Positions 1 to 5,360 of a stretch of 9,632 nt of DNA are shown one piece after another (position 1 is the first letter of the stretch; each line of letters begins with the position of its first letter). The DNA is from Thermoplasmatota archaeon. Lineage in GTDB: Archaea; Thermoplasmatota; Thermoplasmata; RBG-16-68-12; JAJISG01. The notes below the pieces were generated by a model, which was not told the DNA's origin, did no database searches, and saw only the letters and a program-made list of their open reading frames with translations. The stretch lies in the NCBI GenBank assembly GCA_022848835.1, contig JAJISG010000258.1, positions 1 through 9,632 of the forward strand. The letters run 5' to 3'. The translations under genes and the position numbers were made by a program.

Positions 1-821
1 TGACGGATGTGGGCGATGAGAAGGCCAAGAGCATCCTCTCCGCCACCGCGGATCAGGAGTGGGAGAGTGTCTTCGGTGCCTCGTATGCGTCTCTCTACGC
101 CATGATAGCCCGCCGGCACATGCACGAGTTCGGGACCACGAGGGAGCAGATGGCCGCCGTGGCCGTGAAGAACCACCGCAATGGCGCGAAGAACCCCAAT
201 GCCCAATACCAGCGGGAACTGAGCATGAAAGCCGTCCTTGGAGCCCCCTGGGTGGCAGAGCCTCTCGGTATGCTGGATTGCGCCCCTCTGTCCGATGGCG
301 CGGCGGCAGTCATCCTCTGCCCCTCGGAGATGGCTCGGGAATTCACTGATACACCCATCCTGATTGCCGGCCTCGGGATAGCGAGTGATACAATAGCTCT
401 ACACGACAGGCGGAGCATCACCACCATGGACGCCTCAGTCATCGCTGGTAGGAGGGCCTACGACATGGCCAAGGTCTCTCCTGCGGAGGTCCAGGTGGCC
501 GAGGTTCACGACAACTACACGATCACGGAGATCGTGGCCATCGAGGACCTGGGTTTCGTGGAAAAGGGGAACGGTGGACCCGCTACGGAGGAAGGGGTGA
601 CGGAGCTCAACTCCAAAATCTCCGTGAACCCCTCGGGAGGTTTGAAGGCGAGGGGACAGCCTGTGGGGGCCACGGGGATAGCCCAGGCTGTGGAGGTGGT
701 GAGGCAGCTCAAGGGGGAGGTCGGGGAGAGGCAAGTGAGCGGTGCTGAGGTGGGTCTTACCCACGTCGTAGGTGGTACGGGAGCCACAGTAGTGGTGCAT
801 GTGCTGAGGAGGTCGAATTGA
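1..821 (+). CDS. Archaeal thiolase (acetyl-CoA C-acetyltransferase type), C-terminal part; 5' end outside window
   Basis: Open reading frame already running at the left edge (first full codon at 3, Thr-Asp-Val-Gly), so this is the C-terminal ~272 residues of a roughly 390-residue protein; GTG at 9 is internal. Seen: the thiolase motif AEVHDNYTITEIVAIEDLG, then NPSGGLKARGQPVGATG, and the terminal THVVGGTGATVVVHVL. These match SCP-x-like archaeal thiolases, which condense two acetyl-CoA to acetoacetyl-CoA and work in a complex with HMG-CoA synthase and a DUF35 protein for mevalonate and isoprenoid lipid synthesis. The DUF35 gene follows after 1 base, which supports that role. The nucleophilic Cys region lies outside the window. 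Odd: the residue usually His in the G-H-P motif is Gln here (CAG, 657-659). A related acyl-CoA thiolase with another substrate cannot be excluded. Confidence 0.9.
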   Translation, partial: TDVGDEKAKSILSATADQEWESVFGASYASLYAMIARRHMHEFGTTREQMAAVAVKNHRNGAKNPNAQYQRELSMKAVLGAPWVAEPLGMLDCAPLSDGAAAVILCPSEMAREFTDTPILIAGLGIASDTIALHDRRSITTMDASVIAGRRAYDMAKVSPAEVQVAEVHDNYTITEIVAIEDLGFVEKGNGGPATEEGVTELNSKISVNPSGGLKARGQPVGATGIAQAVEVVRQLKGEVGERQVSGAEVGLTHVVGGTGATVVVHVLRRSN

Positions 822-822
822 G

Positions 823-1251
823 ATGGCGATTCCGCGATTCTGGAGGGAGATCGATAGCCGTTACAACCTCGTGGGCACCAGATGTGGGAACTGCGGGGAT
901 ATAGACTTCCCCCCTCGGTCGGTATGCCCGAAGTGCGGAAGGAAGAGCCTTGGTAAGATGGAGCGTCTGCAGCTGAGTGGTCACGGCACAGTGGTGTCCT
1001 ACACGGTGGTGCACGACGCCCCCAGCGGTTTCGAGGCGATTAGACCCTACTCCCTGGCCATCATCGAGTTGGAGGAGGGAGCCCGTCTGACTTCACAAGT
1101 CATCGACTGCGATCCCGCTGAGATCGGGATCGGCATGCCTGTGGAGGCGGTCTTCAGAAAGCTCGGGGAGGAGGGAGAATCTGGAATCATCCACTACGGC
1201 TACAAGTTCAGGCCATCAGGTAAGGCTCCTCCCATGGAAGGTCAAGACTAG
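823..1251 (+). CDS. DUF35 Zn-ribbon/OB-fold protein, thiolase-HMG-CoA synthase scaffold
   Basis: A 142-residue protein starting at ATG 823, one base after the thiolase stop, with a strong Shine-Dalgarno GAGGAGGT (806-813) inside the end of the thiolase gene. An N-terminal amphipathic segment (FWREIDSRYNLVG) leads into a rubredoxin-like zinc ribbon with Cys21, Cys24, Cys35 and Cys38 (RCGNCG...VCPKCG). A beta-rich OB-fold follows (about 50-115; GHGTVVSYTVVHDAP, RPYSLAIIELEEGARLTSQV). This is the full architecture of the DUF35/OB_aCoA_assoc family. In archaea such proteins bridge thiolase and HMG-CoA synthase so that acetoacetyl-CoA is pulled forward by channelling. The translationally coupled thiolase gene supports that role. 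The HMG-CoA synthase gene, if present, would lie to the left of the window. Confidence 0.92.
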   Translation: MAIPRFWREIDSRYNLVGTRCGNCGDIDFPPRSVCPKCGRKSLGKMERLQLSGHGTVVSYTVVHDAPSGFEAIRPYSLAIIELEEGARLTSQVIDCDPAEIGIGMPVEAVFRKLGEEGESGIIHYGYKFRPSGKAPPMEGQD

Positions 1252-1408
1252 GGATGGACTCCTGGAGTTTGGGGGAACTTCAGCATCCTCGACCCATTCC
1301 GTACACATGGTCTCGGGCGTCAGCGGCCGTGAGCCCTACTGCCCCACCGGAAGCAATCACAAGGTGAAAAGTTCTAATACCCACCTGTTCTAGTGATTGA
1401 GGAGGTCA
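1252..1408 (+). promoter_or_regulatory. Intergenic region with rpoL promoter
   Basis: Non-coding gap. A BRE/TATA-like element, GAAAAG followed by TTCTAATAC (about 1366-1379), sits about 30 bases before the rpoL ATG, so the leader should be very short and contain the GGAGGT at 1401-1406. Earlier in the gap, GGGC (1315-1318) and TCA (1320-1322) can pair with TGA (1330-1332) and GCCC (1333-1336). This gives an imperfect hairpin with no T-run, a weak candidate for 3'-end structure of the preceding operon. Confidence 0.5.
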
Positions 1409-1705
1409 ATGGAACTCCACCTCTCAAAGAAGTCGAAGAAAACCCTCAAGTTGGAGGTAGTCAACCCGGACGAGACGGTATTATACCCATTAATCAGCAG
1501 GCTTCTCAAAGATAAGCGGGTTGTGGATGCTCGATATATCACGCGTCATCCCTCTGTGGACAAGCCCACAATTCTGGTGAAGGTTAAGAATGGAGAACCC
1601 CAGGATGTGATTAGGGAGGCAGCTCTGGACCTGGCGGACAGGTATGGCGAGCTGAGGAAACAGGTCCAAGAGAGTACTGAAGTGAAGAAAGCCGCGAAGA
1701 AGTAG
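1409..1705 (+). CDS. rpoL: DNA-directed RNA polymerase subunit L
   Basis: A 98-residue protein, the usual size for archaeal RpoL (the Rpb11/AC19 homologue). RpoL pairs with RpoD (Rpb3-like) to form the alpha-like platform on which RNA polymerase assembles. Seen: the opening MELHLSKKSKKTLKLEV, the dimerisation segment DETVLYPLISRLLKDKRVVDARYITRHPSVDKPTILVKV (equivalent to the family's TLLNLLREELL...A.Y...HP....P.L.V), then a C-terminal helix and a lysine-rich tail. A frame-extending TTG at 1397 exists, but the ATG at 1409 gives the family N-terminus and has GGAGGT just before it (1401-1406). It has its own promoter and is separated by 187 bases from truD. Confidence 0.88.
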   Translation: MELHLSKKSKKTLKLEVVNPDETVLYPLISRLLKDKRVVDARYITRHPSVDKPTILVKVKNGEPQDVIREAALDLADRYGELRKQVQESTEVKKAAKK

Positions 1706-1892
1706 GCGTGGGTTCGGGCCGGCGGGGCGATCGCGGTCTTACCTCTCTACCAACCAATCAGATCTGGTGGTCCCCATAATAGGACGCGTCTGTCGGGGTA
1801 GGGTCGCAGAGTGGGTACCAGCGTGATGGGTCTGCCCTCTATCTGATCGCAGAGGAAAATATAAGCCAGCGCTCAATTTGCCAGCTACGGCA
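1706..1892 (+). promoter_or_regulatory. rpoL-truD intergenic region with strong TATA promoter
   Basis: A non-coding gap of 187 bases. A near-ideal archaeal promoter, GAGGAAAATATAAG (1852-1865), puts the transcription start at about 1886-1890, only a few bases before the truD ATG at 1893. There is no ribosome-binding site, so truD is likely translated from a leaderless or near-leaderless mRNA. I see no tRNA, convincing box C/D RNA or T-rich terminator in the rest of the gap. Confidence 0.7.
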
Positions 1893-3170
1893 ATGGAGGA
1901 AGAGGTTGGAATCCAGGGCTACCTGACCAAGACCCCACCGGTCAGAGGACGCCTCAGGGTGACCCCCGAGGACTTTATCGTGGAGGAGGTGCCAAAGGAG
2001 CTGCCAATCTCGGACGATGGCCGATTCCTCTTGGTGAAGGTGACTGCTCGCAACTGGGAGACCAACAGACTGGTTAGGGAGCTCTCGAAGAGGCTCCGCA
2101 TCAGTCGGCGACGCATAAGCTTCAGCGGGACTAAGGACAAGAGGGCGGTCACGACACAGACGATGTCCTTCTGGGATGTCGAGGCTGAGGCAATTACGAG
2201 GGTTCGCCTCAAGGAGGTCAAACTGGAGTGTCAGCACAGGACGACGAGGGGCCTCAAGCTCGGTCATCTCCTGGGAAACAGATTCCGTATCCGTCTTAGG
2301 GACGTTCCACTTTCGAGGGAGGAAACGTCGACTAGAATGGGTAGCATTGCGCGGGAGTTTCGAATCGCGGGGGGTTTCCCAAACTTCTTCGGTCCTCAGA
2401 GATTCGGGGAGAGGAGACCCATCAGCCACCTGGTGGGTAGGGCCCTCGTTCGAGGCGATCTTCACGAGGCCGTGGAGACATATCTGGCCCATCCCCAGCC
2501 CGGTGAACCAGAGGATGCCTTTCATGCGAGAGAGGCCTACGGGGAGTCGGGGGACGTTGCCGCCGCGCTGAAGGATTATCCCGAAAGGCTCAGCTTTGAG
2601 AAGGCCATCCTTAACCAGCTTCGGAGGAGACCTCGGGATTACGCTGGAGCCCTGAAACAGCTGCCTCGCAATCTCCTCACGCTTTTCGTCTACGCCTACC
2701 AGGCTCTCCTCTTCAACAGGATCGTGAGTCTCAGACTCAAGATGGGCCTCAGTCTCGTGGAGCCGCTGGAAGGGGATCTGATTCTTCCAATGAACAGAAC
2801 TGGGATTCCCCGCCGAGATTCTTCGATTGTGGTGACAGATGCAAACAGGGAGAAGGTCGGAAAGCAGGTGAAGGCCGGTAAGGCTTGGATTAGTGGCCTG
2901 ATCCTAGGCTACGAGGTCCACTTCGCTCAGGGAGAGATGGGTCGGTTGGAGAGGGGCGTGGTGGAAGAAGAGGGGGTGAAGCCTGAGGACTTCGCAGTGA
3001 GAGCAATGCCACGACTGTCCTCCCGGGGCCTGAGGCGGGAGATTCTCGCTACCCTGAGGGACTTCTCGTATCGAGTGAATGGGGACCTTCTCCTCTCCTT
3101 CCAGCTCAATCCAGGCTGCTACGCCACAGCACTTCTCAGAGAGATCACAAAGGGCACGAGCCCTTATTAG
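1893..3170 (+). CDS. truD: tRNA pseudouridine(13) synthase TruD
   Basis: A 425-residue protein of the TruD family, which isomerises uridine to pseudouridine at tRNA position 13 (and other sites in archaea and eukaryotes, as in Pus7). Seen: the N-terminal RVTPEDFIVEEVP; the catalytic motif FSGTKDKRAVTTQ with Asp82 as the nucleophile; GNRFRIRLRD; the signature NFFGPQRFGERRPISHLVG (164-182); the TRUD insertion domain; and the C-terminal NPGCYATALLREITK. All core motifs are intact and the length is normal for the archaeal branch. The start at ATG 1893 was chosen over TTG 1878 because the TATA box predicts transcription beginning near 1888. The gene for a small zinc-binding protein follows after 22 bases and is probably cotranscribed. 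Confidence 0.95.
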   Translation: MEEEVGIQGYLTKTPPVRGRLRVTPEDFIVEEVPKELPISDDGRFLLVKVTARNWETNRLVRELSKRLRISRRRISFSGTKDKRAVTTQTMSFWDVEAEAITRVRLKEVKLECQHRTTRGLKLGHLLGNRFRIRLRDVPLSREETSTRMGSIAREFRIAGGFPNFFGPQRFGERRPISHLVGRALVRGDLHEAVETYLAHPQPGEPEDAFHAREAYGESGDVAAALKDYPERLSFEKAILNQLRRRPRDYAGALKQLPRNLLTLFVYAYQALLFNRIVSLRLKMGLSLVEPLEGDLILPMNRTGIPRRDSSIVVTDANREKVGKQVKAGKAWISGLILGYEVHFAQGEMGRLERGVVEEEGVKPEDFAVRAMPRLSSRGLRREILATLRDFSYRVNGDLLLSFQLNPGCYATALLREITKGTSPY

Positions 3171-3192
3171 GAGCTAGAGGGTTCTACCGTCA

Positions 3193-3408
3193 ATGGCCCG
3201 AAGACGCAAGAGTTCCCGAGGGGCATGTTCAGTCGTGGCCTGCGACACCGAGGCCGTCAGATCCCTCTCGCGACGTAGGGTGGCCACCGCTTTGACAGAC
3301 CTCGAGGTCGCGGAGGGAAGGCGGGCATATCTCTGCAAGGATCATTACAAGAAGTACAGGAAGGCTACGAAGGTAGATAGGACTATAGATAGGATCACCT
3401 GGCAGTGA
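3193..3408 (+). CDS. Small basic putative zinc-binding protein
   Basis: A 71-residue, strongly basic protein (MARRRKSSRG N-terminus) with a possible metal site made of Cys12 and Cys17 (ACSVVACDTEAVRSLSR) and Cys48-X2-His51 (YLCKDHYKKYRK), a spacing like a compact treble-clef or zinc-finger knuckle. It has no signal peptide or membrane segment. The high charge and the zinc-type site suggest nucleic-acid or ribosome binding, but I do not recognise a characterised family. It begins 22 bases after truD on the same strand, with a weak GAGG about 15 bases upstream of its ATG, so it is likely translated from the truD message. This position hints at a link to tRNA or translation, which is inference only. 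Confidence 0.75.
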   Translation: MARRRKSSRGACSVVACDTEAVRSLSRRRVATALTDLEVAEGRRAYLCKDHYKKYRKATKVDRTIDRITWQ

Positions 3409-3429
3409 TGTGCTCTCCGGCAGGCGGCA

Positions 3430-3861
3430 CTAACGTTTTCTGATCTTGAGCTCCTTCAGTCCGGTCTGTTGGTTTAGTTCTCTGGTGAGACGGATCTCCG
3501 AAAGAACCTGAACCGCAACCTCTGCCAGGACCGATACAGTGCCACCGAAGAGGTGTCCTCCCACCACCTTCTGCCGCACGTCGGCTAGTGAGCAGTGAAC
3601 GTGGAGTGGAGGATCCGATTCCAGCGTCACCGTACCCTGGAGGGAGAGACGTTCGGGGCTGGACTCGTAACGACTCCTCACGTATCTCCTTTCCTGGATG
3701 TCAAACCACCCGAGCTCGAAATCCTTGAGAGCTCCTATCCCGCTGAGGACCAGACCTGAGGCGAAACCCTCTTCCTCCAAGACCCGAACCAGGGAAGGGA
3801 GGAAATCCTCATCCCTTCTCATCTTCACGACAATCCGGCCCTGTTCTACTCCAGTTTCCAT
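3430..3861 (-). CDS. PPC (PCC/DUF296) domain protein
   Basis: A 143-residue protein consisting of a single PPC domain. Seen: RDEDFLPSLVRVLEEEG, then SGIGALKDFELGWFDIQERRY (40-60), SLQGTVTL, the histidine-rich HVHCSLAD (87-94) and the family-diagnostic GGHLFGGTVSVLAEV (101-115). Stand-alone archaeal and bacterial PPC proteins form trimers, and the conserved histidines (here 87, 89 and 103) are a plausible metal site. In plants the domain is found in AT-hook DNA-binding proteins. The biochemical role in archaea is not established. ATG 3861 was preferred over GTG 3870 because GAGGTGA (3873-3867) is properly spaced from it. It is the last gene of the minus-strand operon, 10 bases after the nuclease gene, and converges with the zinc-protein gene across a 21-base gap. 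Confidence 0.88.
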   Translation of the reverse strand: METGVEQGRIVVKMRRDEDFLPSLVRVLEEEGFASGLVLSGIGALKDFELGWFDIQERRYVRSRYESSPERLSLQGTVTLESDPPLHVHCSLADVRQKVVGGHLFGGTVSVLAEVAVQVLSEIRLTRELNQQTGLKELKIRKR

Positions 3862-3871
3862 GCCCGTCACC

Positions 3872-4834
3872 TCAGAACCAGCCCTTGGCCAAGGGCTCTG
3901 CCCTCTTCCTTAACCGGCTTGTAATCTTCCGTGCCAGCTCCTGGGCGTAGCCATGACAGGTATAGACGACCTTCGGATTGCATTCGTCCACAAACCACAG
4001 AAGATCCCAGAAGTCCGCGTGATCACTAAGGGGGAACTGAGCATCGAGTAGATGACTCTTGCTCAAGTCGTAGATAGAGCACCATCCGGAAGCGAAGGCG
4101 CTTTTCCCACCATTCTCCAGCGCCTCCCGTAACTCGGGGCTCCCAGGTCGCCGCAATTTTCTTGTCGGCAAGATCAGGACGTAAGGGCCCGATTTCTCCT
4201 CCAAGGCCTCTCGATATCGGCTGTACTTGAGATGATGACCGTGTCGGTTGTAGACATCGGCCAGGTCGGCGATACGATCATCCACCAGGACTGGGTAGTC
4301 CAGCTTGTTGGCAACCGCCATGAGCTCCTGAGCCTTGCCGAACTCATAGGCGCCCAGGACCACAGGTCCACTCTCTAGGGATACTTCAAGCCAGTTCAGT
4401 AGATCACTGAGGACATCCTCCTTTGGCGGAAACGAGAGAGACGGCTTGCCGTATGTCGATTCCAGGATCAGGTAGCGACAGTCACGCGGCTCACAGGTGC
4501 CACATGTAGGCCCGCCATGCGGGTTAAAGTCCCCGGTGTAGAGGACATCCTCTACACGGATCATCGCAGAGCCGAAGACATGACCAGCGTCGAAGAGGGA
4601 GACCGTCAGGCCGTTTACCTCGACCTCCTCCCCATATCTCACTCCGAGCCCCTCCTCCCTGCCAAGACGGACCCGCATGATGTCCATGGTCTCCACGGTC
4701 ATGAGAGCGCCTAGAGAGAGATGGTCTAGGTGTCCATGGCTAACCACGGAGTCCGGAAGACGCCTCGTCGGGTCGAGGACCACATCCTTCCCCCCGTCTT
4801 GGACCCTTACCCCCTTGTCATAGAAAATCCTCAT
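3872..4834 (-). CDS. Metallo-beta-lactamase/beta-CASP-like nuclease (SNM1 / ligase-associated exonuclease type)
   Basis: A 320-residue metallo-hydrolase. Metal-binding motifs are intact: SHGHLDHLS (His33, His35, Asp37, His38), DAGHVFGS (Asp82, His85), LYTGDFN (Asp102) and LILESTYG (Glu125 region). Late motifs LSDHADFWDLLWFV (269-282) and VVYTCHGYAQELA (290-302) resemble the beta-CASP part of the mRNA 3'-processing, SNM1 and ligase-associated DNA exonuclease group, with ASGWCSIY before them. Known members cleave DNA or RNA; which substrate this one uses cannot be told from sequence. An additional C-X2-C-X4-C cluster lies at Cys111, Cys114 and Cys119. The start at ATG 4834 forms an ATGA overlap with the upstream Zn-ribbon gene (stop 4833-4831), and the family N-terminus (MRIFYDKGVRV) begins there, so the longer in-frame extension to 4909 is rejected. 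Confidence 0.9.
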   Translation of the reverse strand: MRIFYDKGVRVQDGGKDVVLDPTRRLPDSVVSHGHLDHLSLGALMTVETMDIMRVRLGREEGLGVRYGEEVEVNGLTVSLFDAGHVFGSAMIRVEDVLYTGDFNPHGGPTCGTCEPRDCRYLILESTYGKPSLSFPPKEDVLSDLLNWLEVSLESGPVVLGAYEFGKAQELMAVANKLDYPVLVDDRIADLADVYNRHGHHLKYSRYREALEEKSGPYVLILPTRKLRRPGSPELREALENGGKSAFASGWCSIYDLSKSHLLDAQFPLSDHADFWDLLWFVDECNPKVVYTCHGYAQELARKITSRLRKRAEPLAKGWF

Positions 4835-5226
4835 CCGGATGCCCTCGTGAAGATGTAGCGCGCGGGAACCCTGCGTCTGATTCCTGTCCAGTAGGGACAG
4901 TGCTGACACTTATATCCGAGGGTTACCGTACCGCCAAAAACCGTCATGTTCTTGATGAGCTTCAACCGGTGTCCACACACTGGACATTTGAACAGACTCT
5001 TGAGCTCGTGGGTTTCCCGGAACTCGATCTCCATCTTCGCCAGCCCCGAGTCGTAGGCGATTCGACGGGCCCTTGGGCCGCTTACGCGAAACCCGCCATC
5101 CCTGGCCATAGTGCGATCTAGCAGTTCCTTGAGTTCTTTCTGAGAGGATACTGTCCTTCTCTTTCCGAGGACCTCCCTTAGGGCCTTCAGAACACGTTCA
5201 GTAGAGGGGATGCGGTACCCCGGCAT
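4831..5226 (-). CDS. Zn-ribbon protein of unknown function, operon leader
   Basis: A 131-residue two-part protein. Residues 1-75 are helical and winged-helix-like (STERVLKALREVLGKRRTV, SQKELKELLDRTMARDG, VSGPRARRIAYDSGLAKMEI), a pattern typical of a small DNA- or RNA-binding fold. Residues 78-115 are a zinc ribbon with Cys81, Cys84, Cys107 and Cys110 (FKCPVCGHRL...YKCQHCPYW). The C-terminal tail is basic. I do not recognise a named family member. It overlaps the downstream nuclease gene by ATGA, indicating translational coupling and suggesting the two act together on nucleic acid. The start at ATG 5226 fits a leaderless transcript: a TATA-like element lies about 30 bases upstream. Confidence 0.82.
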   Translation of the reverse strand: MPGYRIPSTERVLKALREVLGKRRTVSSQKELKELLDRTMARDGGFRVSGPRARRIAYDSGLAKMEIEFRETHELKSLFKCPVCGHRLKLIKNMTVFGGTVTLGYKCQHCPYWTGIRRRVPARYIFTRASG

Positions 5227-5248
5227 TGCTGTGGAAATGGCTGAAGTT

Positions 5249-5265
5249 GGTTAAAGATTTCGTAG
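5249..5265 (-). promoter_or_regulatory. TATA promoter of the Zn-ribbon/nuclease/PPC operon
   Basis: On the minus strand the sequence reads CGAAATCTTTAACC, a BRE/TATA-like element centred near 5255. The expected transcription start is about 25 bases on, near 5229, so the ATG at 5226 would be at or next to the 5' end of the mRNA. No Shine-Dalgarno is present, consistent with leaderless translation. Confidence 0.5.
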
Positions 5266-5298
5266 ACGAAACCGGGACTGCTGCCGCCAGGAGTCAGC

Positions 5299-5360
5299 CT
5301 TAACTACCTTCCACTATTACAGGTCGTCAAGGCCAATGGAATCACCGGAGGTGATGGCCT
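5299..5360 (+). promoter_or_regulatory. Promoter and structured leader of the COG2403 gene
   Basis: Weak TATA-like candidates are CTTAACTAC (5299-5307) and CTATTAC (5314-5320). The leader carries a Shine-Dalgarno matching nine bases of the 16S tail, GGAGGTGAT (5347-5355), followed by five bases and then codon 5361, which is ATA. The Shine-Dalgarno is part of a perfect inverted repeat, ATCACC-GGA-GGTGAT (5341-5355), that could hide it. ATG codons at 5336 and 5354 lie in a different frame from the protein. Confidence 0.5.

Noticed and set aside
1821..1850. Possible box C/D small RNA (GTGATGG ... CTGA flanked by GCG/CGC)
   Set aside because: It is only one C-like and one D-like box, the C box is imperfect, there are no C' and D' boxes, and it sits directly before the truD promoter.
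1839..2525. 228-residue open frame on the minus strand
   Set aside because: It lies fully antisense to the well-supported truD gene and has no recognisable motif; it is a shadow of a GC-rich coding region.
4835..4909. Upstream in-frame extension of the metallo-beta-lactamase gene to 4909
   Set aside because: The extension overlaps the Zn-ribbon gene, has no family similarity, and ATG 4834 forms a classic ATGA coupling.
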